IMG/VR virus record: IMGVR_UViG_3300021376_000426
Location: 1-21,159 of that record
DNA from: a virus
Length of the DNA stretch: 21,159 nt
Strand: one strand, 5' to 3'
The position numbers and the translations under genes were made by a program. Each line of letters opens with the position of its first letter. Within the stretch, counting starts at the first letter, position 1. Under the pieces are notes generated by a model, which saw only the letters and a program-made list of their open reading frames with translations, did not search any database and was not told the DNA's origin. Shown here one piece after another: positions 14,527 to 21,159 of this stretch.

Positions 14527-15028
14527 AAGGGTTCAGGTCAATTCTCGCACCGATGATCTTGACGTTGCCAGACGCGTTGATTTCCACGTCGCCAGACGCC
14601 TTGATTTCCACGTCGCCTTTTACGTCCATTAACAGCTTGTGGGCTTCACGGTCATATTCGATCACAGTGCCATCCTCGAAGGTTTGGCGTTGCACTGTTG
14701 GGCGGTCAGCGTTCTGGTTTTCGTTGCTGAATGCTGCTGGCAAAGCCACAGCATTCGCCAACTCGCCAGAAGGTGCCAGGACCAGCATGACTTCGCCCAC
14801 CTCGGGCGCCCACCAGAACTTATCGTTGCCGGCCCGCAGGGTCATCCACGGAATCCAGTCGGTTGTCAGTTCACCATCCTGCAACTCCACACGAATGACA
14901 GCTTTGGCGTAGTCAGCCTCCTTCACCACGCCATATCGGATGGCGTTGCTGAGCTGGCGGGCGCTTTCTGTGTTTTCGTAGGAGCCAACGCCGGAAGTAG
15001 TTTGGTCGTCGCGGTTAGCTCCGAGCAC
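14525..15028 (-). CDS. Baseplate spike protein V (P2 gpV-like)
   Basis: This 167-residue protein begins at a GTG (15026-15028), the only possible start because an in-frame TAG lies two codons upstream. An OB-fold region (RYGVVKEADYAKAVIRVELQ, then WWAPEVGEVMLVLAPSGEL) identifies it as Phage_base_V. After a short linker (DGTVIEYDREAHKLLMDVKG) the C-terminus has an 8-residue repeat (DVEIKASG, DVEINASG, NVKIIGAR), the pattern of the trimeric beta-helix needle that punctures the host membrane. It ends ARIDLNP, without the HxH iron-binding tip found in P2 gpV and Mu gp45. The start overlaps the upstream gene by 14 bases with no good Shine-Dalgarno sequence, suggesting coupled translation. Confidence 0.92.
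   Translation of the reverse strand: MLGANRDDQTTSGVGSYENTESARQLSNAIRYGVVKEADYAKAVIRVELQDGELTTDWIPWMTLRAGNDKFWWAPEVGEVMLVLAPSGELANAVALPAAFSNENQNADRPTVQRQTFEDGTVIEYDREAHKLLMDVKGDVEIKASGDVEINASGNVKIIGARIDLNP
14561..14624 (-). repeat. 24-bp tandem repeats encoding the spike needle
   Basis: Nearly identical 24-base units, with TTGATTTCCACGTCGCC on the plus strand repeated at the expected spacing, encode successive 8-residue strands of the beta-helix. The two central copies differ by very few bases, indicating recent duplication or pressure to keep the strand pattern. Confidence 0.8.
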
Positions 15029-15374
15029 TGGCTAGCTTCACGAAATAGCGGGCCACGGCTGGCAAGTCGCCGGCCTGCATCGGCTCATCCAGTTTGCCGG
15101 TGAGCAGCAGCTTACTGGCCGCCAGGCGCACAGCTTGAGCTAACTCGTGTGGCAACTCGGCCGGCAGTTCGGCGCCAAACTCCTCACGCACTGCAGCCGA
15201 TGCCAGTTCGACAGCTCTGCTAAGGGCCGGGCTGTCGCCGTCATAGTCAATGTATGCAGCCAGGTCTTGAACTGAGACGCTGGTTTTCCAGGCTTCGTTT
15301 TCTGGCGTGCTGGGGTCATCGGCACGGAACTCACCGTTGGCGGTCCGGGCGCGGGTTTTGCGGGTGGTGGCCAT
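15015..15374 (-). CDS. Head-tail connector, gp6-like (adaptor)
   Basis: This 119-residue protein begins MATTRKTRARTANGEFRADD and has a nearly all-helical body: VQDLAAYIDYDGDSPALSRA, AVREEFGAELP and HELAQAVRLAASKLLLTGKL. The style and size match HK97 gp6-like connector proteins, which form a ring under the portal. I chose the ATG at 15372-15374 because it overlaps the upstream stop as TAATG and an AAGAGGAG element lies 11 bases upstream. A longer 5' extension would overlap the previous gene entirely. A basic, disordered N-terminal tail precedes the helices. Its position after the terminator-like gene rather than directly after the capsid is slightly unusual. A head-completion protein is an alternative call. 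Confidence 0.68.
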   Translation of the reverse strand: MATTRKTRARTANGEFRADDPSTPENEAWKTSVSVQDLAAYIDYDGDSPALSRAVELASAAVREEFGAELPAELPHELAQAVRLAASKLLLTGKLDEPMQAGDLPAVARYFVKLASARS

Positions 15375-15967
15375 TAGTTGATCGGCTCCTCTTGAGAGAA
15401 CAGCTCGGCCTCGCCAATGGGGCAGGCTTCGCCTGTTTGGGTTGCCGGGGACCCGGCATAGATCCGCCCACCAGGATAAGCGCCACTCCGGTAGATGCTG
15501 GATGGATTGGCTTCCACGTATGGATCGCTGCAAGTGTCCCGGTAGCCCTTGCGGTAAATGATTTCGTAACGGAGCTTTGCGCAGCCGGTGCTCAGGCCGC
15601 CCTCCCACTCCACTTCGCTGTTTGTGCTGGCCAAGCGGATCTCGCCGCTTTCAAAACCGGGCATGTCAAAACTGTTGAACCTGCCCTCAACCTGATCTGC
15701 AAAATCGTCCAGGGCGTCGTCCACGTCCTCGTAACTTTGCAGGTAGCACTCGATCATCGCGATGCACTTGCGCCGCGTAAAACCGCCGAAGCCACTTGCA
15801 GAGTAGGTTTCCACGTCCTCTGGCTCGCGGGTGTGGACCACGATTGCAGGCAAATCCTGCTCTTCTAAAGGCGCTGGGCGGCCTGCATACACACGGGGCC
15901 CGGCTGCAGTTGCATCGATCAGCCGGGCCACCATGGCGTTTCTAATTAGCTTGCGCGGGTGGGTCAT
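15374..15967 (-). CDS. Tail terminator-like (lambda gpU-type) protein
   Basis: This 197-residue protein starts MTHPRKLIRNAMVARLIDAT. Features fitting a tail terminator/minor tail U protein are PRVYAGRPAPLEEQDLPAIV, then CIAMIECYLQSYEDVDDALD (a beta-strand followed by a helix), and a second strand region WEGGLSTGCAKLRYEIIYRK. Terminators cap the tube and join it to the head. Lambda gpU is about 131 residues; here a C-terminal extension of about 45 residues (starting CSDPYVEANPSS) adds Gly, Pro, Ser and two Cys residues. The start overlaps the upstream stop by 4 bases (ATGA). The call depends on fold-like pattern and position. Confidence 0.68.
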   Translation of the reverse strand: MTHPRKLIRNAMVARLIDATAAGPRVYAGRPAPLEEQDLPAIVVHTREPEDVETYSASGFGGFTRRKCIAMIECYLQSYEDVDDALDDFADQVEGRFNSFDMPGFESGEIRLASTNSEVEWEGGLSTGCAKLRYEIIYRKGYRDTCSDPYVEANPSSIYRSGAYPGGRIYAGSPATQTGEACPIGEAELFSQEEPIN

Positions 15968-16278
15968 CCAGCGGCTCTGTGCAGCATGAGCAGCCAGCCG
16001 GTGTGTCCGTCGGGCTGCGCATCTCTAACTCGGTAAGTGGTGTTGCGCACCACAACAACATCGCCAGCACGGGGCTCAAAAGAAAGGCTCCACCCATCAA
16101 TCAGAACGATTGGTTGGGTGGAGTTCACTTGCATCCCGGTTTCTGGGTCCAGGCCGACATGACTGGCCTGGTAAACGCCTTTGACCTGGGCTGATTGCTG
16201 ACCACGGGTGTAAGTGACAGGTTCCCCCATCACCCGCACCACGGCAGTCAGCGCACGGTTGGCCAGGTCATTCAGCAT
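15964..16278 (-). CDS. Head-tail joining (head closure) protein
   Basis: This 104-residue beta-rich protein starts MLNDLANRALTAVVRVMGEP and includes VTYTRGQQSAQVKGVYQASH, IVLIDGWSLSFEPRAGDVVV and a C-terminal TGWLLMLHRA. Size, composition and place between a capsid accessory gene and a terminator match lambda gpFII-like head-tail attachment proteins, which close the portal channel and receive the tail. The ATG overlaps the upstream stop as TAATG and its stop overlaps the next start by 4 bases, so the three genes are translationally coupled. Confidence 0.72.
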   Translation of the reverse strand: MLNDLANRALTAVVRVMGEPVTYTRGQQSAQVKGVYQASHVGLDPETGMQVNSTQPIVLIDGWSLSFEPRAGDVVVVRNTTYRVRDAQPDGHTGWLLMLHRAAG

Positions 16279-16607
16279 TAAACGCGGAGGCGCACAGTGG
16301 CAGCAGCGTCAGCAGTGGCGGCAGCTACGAGAAAGTGTCCGATGACGGTGTTGCCTGCGGCAACGCCAGTCACTTTCTTGGCGCTGTTGTCCCAGTAGGC
16401 CACAGCGCCCTGAACACCATCTGTACCGGCGCCGGTGGCCTTAGTCAGGCTGTAAACGCCTTCGGTAGCAATCGCGCCGACCTCGCCATTAGCGATGTCA
16501 GCAACAGCAACCCCAAACAGGGCGCCCACAAGAACGCCGCCGCCACTGCTCACCGCATAGGGGGCAGTGATGTCAACGTTGCAGCCGTTTTGAACGTAGT
16601 TTTTCAT
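16278..16607 (-). CDS. DUF2190-type capsid accessory/decoration protein
   Basis: This 109-residue protein begins MKNYVQNGCNVDITAPYAVS and contains SGGGVLVGALFGVAVADIAN, VGAIATEGVYSLTKATG and VQGAVAYWDNSAKKVTGVAA. This is the pattern of DUF2190, a small beta-sandwich family encoded next to major capsid proteins and thought to be a decoration or capsid-cement protein. It has the family's usual length. GAGGA lies eight bases before the ATG, in the 11-base gap after the capsid gene. The family call is good; the decoration role follows from the family's typical place. Confidence 0.88.
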   Translation of the reverse strand: MKNYVQNGCNVDITAPYAVSSGGGVLVGALFGVAVADIANGEVGAIATEGVYSLTKATGAGTDGVQGAVAYWDNSAKKVTGVAAGNTVIGHFLVAAATADAAATVRLRV

Positions 16608-16618
16608 GGTTCAGGTCC

Positions 16619-18484
16619 TCAGGCGCCGGTGGACTTGTAGAAGCCCCGGTGGTTCAGCAGGGTGCAGCCGAAGTCGAGGCGGGCGTAGATGGTAGTGCCA
16701 TCAGGATCGCGCTCGTTAACGGTTTCAACCTGGGGGCCAGCCTCGCCGTCGAGATAACCGAAGGCGATCATGTCGATTTGGGCTGGGTCAGCGGAGACGT
16801 AGTAGACGACTTCGCTGGCGTCATCGAGGCGGGGCTCAACGATCAACGACATGGAACCGGTGAAGATGTTTACGTCGCCGGTGGTGTTTGGCTGAATGGG
16901 GCTCAGGAATTTCTGAGCCGCAGTTTCCAGGCTGGTGGGCAGGAGCATGTAGCGCGGCCGCAGGTTGATACGGTTGCCGGCAATGTCCTTCTGATTGCGC
17001 AGGGCCTTACGGGCTGCAGAAATTGCAGCTTCACCGATAACACCGGCGCCCTGGTTTGCGTGGTCGGCATGGAATAGCGCCTTGCCGTCGTAAGCCATCT
17101 TGGCGTTGGAAGTGATGAGCTTCCACACTTCGTTTGACTCAAACAGGCTCATGCCCCGGCCGATCATCGAGGGGATGCGGCTGAGAGCATCCAGATCATC
17201 GTTGATGATGAGCTGGCGGGTGACGCTGATTTTCTTGCCGTAGGTGTAGATCCGCCAGGAGCTTTCTTGCTCCTTAACGGTTGCGGCCTTGTATTCACCG
17301 CCTTCGAGCAAGGGCTCAGGGGTGATTTGGCCGGCAATTTCAAGCTCGTACACGGGCTTGAAATCAGGCAAGTTCCGCTGACGTGCAATCGGGCGGAAGG
17401 TTTGCTGCTCCTCGGCGTAAGCGTTTGCCAGGGTCTTGCGAGCAATGTTGCTCAGCAGCTTGGGAAAGTCGCTGGTGGAGTGCATGGCACGGCCGGCGAT
17501 TTCCGACTTGCTCATGCCTACCAGGCTGTGACCAGAGCGCACGAGTGCGTCTTTGGCCATGTCAATCAGGCTGCTGTGACCATAGGCGCGTGCCTGATCG
17601 TCCCACTCACGAAGGCCACAACGGGCCTCCAAAGTGGCGGTCATGCACTCGCTGCGCTTCTGGCCTTCGTCGGCCAGCACCTGCACGTGAGTACGGGTTG
17701 GCGCAGCAGCTTCGCGCTCTGCCATTTTGTCAATGATGCATTTGCGGGCTTCGTCGATGGCAATGCCATCTTCTGCCAGTTTGTCGGCCAGGGAGTCATC
17801 CAGCCCAGCGGCGCGAACGGAACGGCGGATTTCCGCCACCCGACGACGCTCAGCAGCGATGACAGCCTGGATGTCCTCGGGGGAGGCGACGCGGTCCTGG
17901 GCCACAGGGGGCTCAGGAGCAGCGACCTCCAGTTCGCGGGTGTCTTCCATTGGGCTGGTGTCCTTTACAGGCTCGTTGTGAACTGTAGGCGGCTCATCTG
18001 AGCGCACCTGGGCCCCTGCATCTGCAGGGATTGGGACAAGGGAAAGTTCATGGGGTTCCCAGTCCACAGCACGCATCACCGTGGTATCACCCTCAGTGCT
18101 GCGCTCGTATTTCCAGACGCGGTAGCCCACCGAAATGGACCTGATTATGCCGTCACGCACATCCCGGAAGATGGGCTCAACGTCATCGCGGCTGGAAAAC
18201 CGCACTACGGCGCGGCCTTCGTTGCCGTCCAGCCAGGCACGCTCAACCACCCCAACAATGTCGGAGAGCTCGAGTGCGCTATGACTGTTCAGCAGCGGGG
18301 CCCCGGCGTTCAGGCGTTCCATGCGGATCGCCTTCTTGTCCATCGACAGCTCCTCCATGAAGGGGCCGTCGAAGCCGTAGCGTGCCACCCGTGCGCCTGT
18401 GGTCCACACGACCTCGACCGTGCGCTGTTCGGCGTCAACGGTCTCGGGTGCGAACATCGCCCGAGTTTGGAGTAGTTCGCTCAT
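16619..18484 (-). CDS. Fused prohead protease-major capsid protein
   Basis: This 621-residue protein combines three roles. Residues 1 to about 160 are an HK97-type U35 serine protease, with the catalytic His at about 68 (LLNSHSALELSDIVGVVERA), the catalytic Ser at about 118 in IIRSISVGYRVWKYE and the closing motif WEPHELSLVPIPAD. Residues about 190-335 are charged and helical (EDIQAVIAAERRRVAEIRRS), acting as a scaffold/delta domain. Residues about 345-621 are the capsid protein, with TYGKKISVTRQLIINDDLDA, MAYDGKALFHADHANQGAG, RPRYMLLPTSLETAAQKFL and a C-terminus LLNHRGFYKSTGA. The protease would cut itself and the scaffold away during maturation. GGAG precedes the ATG by seven bases. Fusions of this kind are known in some phages and no frameshift separates the parts. 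Confidence 0.94.
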   Translation of the reverse strand: MSELLQTRAMFAPETVDAEQRTVEVVWTTGARVARYGFDGPFMEELSMDKKAIRMERLNAGAPLLNSHSALELSDIVGVVERAWLDGNEGRAVVRFSSRDDVEPIFRDVRDGIIRSISVGYRVWKYERSTEGDTTVMRAVDWEPHELSLVPIPADAGAQVRSDEPPTVHNEPVKDTSPMEDTRELEVAAPEPPVAQDRVASPEDIQAVIAAERRRVAEIRRSVRAAGLDDSLADKLAEDGIAIDEARKCIIDKMAEREAAAPTRTHVQVLADEGQKRSECMTATLEARCGLREWDDQARAYGHSSLIDMAKDALVRSGHSLVGMSKSEIAGRAMHSTSDFPKLLSNIARKTLANAYAEEQQTFRPIARQRNLPDFKPVYELEIAGQITPEPLLEGGEYKAATVKEQESSWRIYTYGKKISVTRQLIINDDLDALSRIPSMIGRGMSLFESNEVWKLITSNAKMAYDGKALFHADHANQGAGVIGEAAISAARKALRNQKDIAGNRINLRPRYMLLPTSLETAAQKFLSPIQPNTTGDVNIFTGSMSLIVEPRLDDASEVVYYVSADPAQIDMIAFGYLDGEAGPQVETVNERDPDGTTIYARLDFGCTLLNHRGFYKSTGA

Positions 18485-18514
18485 TGCGACTCCACTGGCG
18501 GTTTGATTCTAAGG

Positions 18515-20008
18515 TTACTCATCTTCAGGCTCGTCAGCCGCCGGCGCTGCAGTGTTGGCCTGGGCTGCGCTGTTTAACTGGCCGCTGCCGCTGACCTGCC
18601 GGGGGTCGCTGTCCAGGATAAGGCCTAGGCGGTCCAGGGCTTCGTTGTCCTCAGCCATTTCGTCGAAGACTTCTTCAGGATCATAACCAAACTCACGGAT
18701 AGCTTCGCTAAGCGACAAGAAACCGGCACGTACTGCCTTTTTCGTTGCTTCAATTTCTTTGGCCGGGTCAATCAATTCGCGGCGCGGGGGCGTCCAGTGT
18801 GCAACGATGCCCTCCAACCGCACGCCGTTAACGCTGCCAGCTTGCACAAACCAGTTCCAAATCGGGCTGAGCATTTGGGGAACCAGCATTTGCCATCGCC
18901 AGGCTTCAATATTGCGGTGGAACTCCAGCCAGCCCATGCGGCCGCTACTAAAACTGGTGTTACTCAAATCGCCGGTTAGTGCTTCGTATGTGACACCGTA
19001 ACCTGCTGCGATTTGCAGCAAGTATTCGCGTGTAATTTTGTCAAACTCGCCAACGCTGGGCGGCGATGCAAAACGAATATCTTTGCCAGGGGGCAGGATT
19101 TCAAGCGCACCGGGCTCCAGCTTGTCAATCAGTTCGGCGCCCATGCCTGCGTCGGGCGCTTCGGTGTCCACCAGGAATCCGGCAAAGCAAGCAGAAATCT
19201 TTTGCTTAAGCAACTGCGCATCACTGTAGTCATCAAAATCACGCAAACGAATGATCACCGGGGATGCCCAGGGAACCCCTCTGGTTTGATGTGGGCGGTC
19301 CTGCCGGAATACATGAATGATCTGGTCAGTGCCTACAAAGCTGCTACCAAAGCCGCGCACCCTTACATGATTTTCACCAGGGTGTTCGTCATACAGCCAA
19401 TAGCCAAGGCGGCGGCCGTTGGCGTCATGCTTTATGCCCTCCCGCGTGAAGCTGCCGTCATCACCAGCGCCGTCGTGGGAGTCATCCAACATGTCTGGCT
19501 CCATGATCTGCAGCTGCAGGGGCACCCGCTGATTACTGCTGCTGATGGGGGTTCGCCGGCGGATCAGGACTTCACCAGATTCCACCACGCAACGCATCGC
19601 CAGGGCTTGCAAGCCAGCAAAGTCCATACGCCCGTGGTAGTCGCACTGTTGCGGGTCGTTGGCCCAGCTGCTCAGTAAATCAGTGAGCTGCTGACTGCGA
19701 CGCCGACTGCGCACGGCGCGGGCCTGCCCGATGATGCCCGTGCCGACAGTGTTGCTGACAATCACTGCGACCGCTTTGGCAGCGTATGGGTTGTTGCGCA
19801 CAAGGTCGCGGCTGCGGTCGCGCAAGGTTTTCAAGGCTGGGCCGGCGGCTGCGTCGGCACTTGTGCCCTGCGTCAGCCAGCCTTCGGTACGGCGGCCCCG
19901 GCTGGCGCCGTCATAGCGGCGCAAGGCGTCAAGCTGCAGGCGGGCACGCTGCCGGCGGAGTGCAGCTTGCGGGTTGACGCTGGCAATGATCTGATCCAGC
20001 GCGTTCAT
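18515..20008 (-). CDS. Portal protein (lambda gpB family)
   Basis: This 497-residue protein is a lambda-type portal, the dodecameric ring through which DNA enters and leaves the capsid. Diagnostic segments are RDRSRDLVRNNPYAAKAVAV followed by NTVGTGIIGQA, AMRCVVESGEVLIRRRTPIS and SSFVGTDQIIHVFRQDRPHQ with TRGVPWASPVI. The adjoining YEALTGDLSNTSFSSGRMGW is strongly conserved in the family. The start overlaps the gpW stop by 4 bases (ATGA). The C-terminal tail is acidic and Ala-rich (AAPAADEPEDE). Length is near the usual 500-530. Neighbours are gpW and the protease-capsid, matching lambda order W-B-C/E. Confidence 0.96.
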   Translation of the reverse strand: MNALDQIIASVNPQAALRRQRARLQLDALRRYDGASRGRRTEGWLTQGTSADAAAGPALKTLRDRSRDLVRNNPYAAKAVAVIVSNTVGTGIIGQARAVRSRRRSQQLTDLLSSWANDPQQCDYHGRMDFAGLQALAMRCVVESGEVLIRRRTPISSSNQRVPLQLQIMEPDMLDDSHDGAGDDGSFTREGIKHDANGRRLGYWLYDEHPGENHVRVRGFGSSFVGTDQIIHVFRQDRPHQTRGVPWASPVIIRLRDFDDYSDAQLLKQKISACFAGFLVDTEAPDAGMGAELIDKLEPGALEILPPGKDIRFASPPSVGEFDKITREYLLQIAAGYGVTYEALTGDLSNTSFSSGRMGWLEFHRNIEAWRWQMLVPQMLSPIWNWFVQAGSVNGVRLEGIVAHWTPPRRELIDPAKEIEATKKAVRAGFLSLSEAIREFGYDPEEVFDEMAEDNEALDRLGLILDSDPRQVSGSGQLNSAAQANTAAPAADEPEDE

Positions 20009-20205
20009 TTGTAGTCCCTCTGCGTGCTGAAGTATTTGCGGCTGCGGGTGCCTTGCCCAAGGCGTGCGCGGATCATGTCGCGCACCTTGAACAGTTCATC
20101 CAGGCTGCGGTATTGGACCTCTTTGTCGTCGTAGCGGACCCTGAGGTAGCCGCTTGCAATGGCTTCTTCGATCGCGGCGAGGCCGGCTTGGCTGAACATG
20201 GACAT
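20005..20205 (-). CDS. Head-tail joining protein gpW-like
   Basis: This 66-residue protein begins MSMFSQAGLAAIEEAIASGY and has the typical continuation LRVRYDDKEVQYRSLDELFK, the consensus of the small gpW family (lambda gpW, 68 residues). It would bind the portal after packaging to stop DNA leaking and to complete the head. Its place between terminase large subunit and portal is exactly that of lambda W. An AAGGAGG site lies 8 bases upstream of the ATG, in a 30-base gap after the terminase. Confidence 0.93.
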   Translation of the reverse strand: MSMFSQAGLAAIEEAIASGYLRVRYDDKEVQYRSLDELFKVRDMIRARLGQGTRSRKYFSTQRDYK

Positions 20206-20213
20206 TCGATCAA

Positions 20214-20220
20214 CCTCCTT
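20214..20220 (-). promoter_or_regulatory. Strong ribosome binding site of the gpW-like gene
   Basis: The coding strand reads AAGGAGG 8 bases upstream of the ATG at 20203-20205. It lies in the short terminase-gpW gap and confirms the gpW start. Confidence 0.8.
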
Positions 20221-20235
20221 GAGTCATGTTATCGG

Positions 20236-21159
20236 CTAAAGGAAGGTGCTTTTGCGCCGTTTGACCGTGGTTTCGCCTGGTTTGCTGCTGGTTTGCGCTG
20301 GTTTGGCAGAGCTGCCTGACGTTAGCCCACGCTCATGCTCCCATCGCGTCGCGTCCCAACGGTCAGCACCGACAGCCATTGCAGCGGCCCTGGCGTATAC
20401 GCGGCAATCAAGGGCTTCATTGCGGTCGCGGGTTTTTTCCCACTGGTATTTCTGGTAGCCGCGCACCACTCGGCTTATCAGGGCCTCGGCTGTCAGTTGC
20501 TTGAACCACTCTTCCGGGTGCTGCGGAAAGTGACACCAGCCGAAAGGCAACCCGTCATCCAGGTTTTCAGGCAGTTTCCGGCGGAGCCAGCCGTACAACT
20601 CAGACTTAGCCACGCTCACGCCCACGGGCCAAACTTTCACGCCGCCCCTAATGCGCTTGCCACGGATCGTCACTTCAACTGGCGTCGGCGGGCTAATGAT
20701 CGTGGCCTGCTGTTCACGGCCTTTTACGGCCATCACCCGCATGGCGCTCTGGCGATGCACCCAGCGATAAACCTCTTGCGTGCGGAATCCGCTGTCAATG
20801 GCCGCCATGCGTATAGCCACAGTCATGCCGTCTTCACGGGTGTATTCGCGCTGCACCTGCCGGCTCAAGTCTTCCCAAACAGCGTCGTCGGCCGTATCGC
20901 CATGTAAAACCACAAAATCGACAGACCAGCTTTCAAGGTTTGGGCCCCAGGCCACGACTTCCATTTCCAAGCGATCTTTCTGTACGTCAATACCTGCGGT
21001 GAGGAACGCAGCGGCATCCGCCACTTGACCTAAGGGGTAATTCTCACGGCGGCCATACAACACTTCCCAGTCAGGGGCTTCGCCAGTGTCCGCATAAGTA
21101 AGGCCGAGCACCGTGTTTTGAAACACGCGCATCGCCTCGTCAGATTTCTGCGCCTGCAT
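20236..21159 (-). CDS. Terminase large subunit (lambda gpA-like), C-terminal nuclease half, cut by window edge
   Basis: The 307 visible residues are the C-terminal part of a GpA-family terminase, which packages DNA and cuts concatemers. The visible part opens near FQNTVLGLTYADTGEAPDW, a boundary segment of the family, then shows the nuclease acidic residues: D58 in AGIDVQKDRLEME, D122 in AAIDSGFRTQEVY and D251 in RNEALDCRVYARAA. Lambda gpA is about 641 residues, so roughly half is missing beyond the right edge; the first ATG in view is probably an internal methionine. The C-terminal tail is basic (VKRRKSTFL). It is followed 30 bases on by gpW. The ATPase half is not visible. Confidence 0.95.
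   Translation of the reverse strand: MQAQKSDEAMRVFQNTVLGLTYADTGEAPDWEVLYGRRENYPLGQVADAAAFLTAGIDVQKDRLEMEVVAWGPNLESWSVDFVVLHGDTADDAVWEDLSRQVQREYTREDGMTVAIRMAAIDSGFRTQEVYRWVHRQSAMRVMAVKGREQQATIISPPTPVEVTIRGKRIRGGVKVWPVGVSVAKSELYGWLRRKLPENLDDGLPFGWCHFPQHPEEWFKQLTAEALISRVVRGYQKYQWEKTRDRNEALDCRVYARAAAMAVGADRWDATRWEHERGLTSGSSAKPAQTSSKPGETTVKRRKSTFL

Noticed and set aside
15015-15608. A 197-residue version of the gp6-like gene with an upstream start
   Set aside because: The extra N-terminus overlaps the terminator-like gene in another frame and looks non-coding; the TAATG-coupled start at 15374 is better.
1-21159. Tailocin (headless contractile particle) interpretation
   Set aside because: Terminase, portal, capsid-protease and head-tail connector genes are all present and look intact where visible, which fits a complete phage or prophage.

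Overview
The window is one continuous block of bacteriophage (or prophage) structural genes. All of them lie on the minus strand, so the transcript runs from the right end of the window to the left. Genes overlap by 1-14 bases or are separated by at most about 40 bases, so the block looks like a single late operon. Both end genes are cut by the window: terminase on the right and tape measure on the left. No rRNA, tRNA, CRISPR array, integrase, attachment site or lysis gene is visible, and no intergenic stretch approaches 300 bases.

Layout in transcription order (right to left). Head module, lambda/HK97-like: terminase large subunit nuclease half (20236-21159), gpW-like connector (20005-20205), lambda B-type portal (18515-20008), a fused prohead protease plus major capsid protein (16619-18484), a DUF2190-type capsid accessory protein (16278-16607), a head-tail joining protein (15964-16278), a tail terminator-like protein (15374-15967) and a gp6-like connector (15015-15374). 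Contractile tail module in P2 order: spike gpV (14525-15028), baseplate gpW/gp25 (14176-14514), baseplate gpJ (13205-14176), a greatly enlarged gpI (10347-13208), a block of fibre/adhesion proteins (4130-10304), a 42-residue basic protein (4002-4130), sheath FI (2561-3973), tube FII (2044-2550), tail assembly chaperone E with a -1 frameshift extension E' (1774-2037, extension to 1616) and the tape measure (1-1619). Together these would build a capsid, its DNA-packaging motor, the neck, and a contractile tail with a decorated baseplate: a myovirus-type particle rather than a headless tailocin, because the packaging and capsid genes are intact as far as they can be seen.

The most unusual parts lie in the adhesion region and on the tail surface. 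They are a gpI about five times the normal length carrying a 564-bp tandem duplication and a tryptophan-rich repeat tail, a 1054-residue DUF4815 protein, a tail fibre carrying an RCC1-type beta-propeller, a sheath protein with an inserted two-repeat domain, and a tiny, very basic protein directly before the sheath.

Host: the DNA is moderately GC-rich, with a lower-GC dip in the fibre genes. DUF4815, GxGY-type repeats and the small KRTRQG...RGQGR protein remind me of cyanophage and picocyanobacterial sequences, so a Synechococcus/Cyanobium-type host is a reasonable guess. The conserved P2/lambda-like genes alone would fit many proteobacteria equally well, so the host assignment is tentative.
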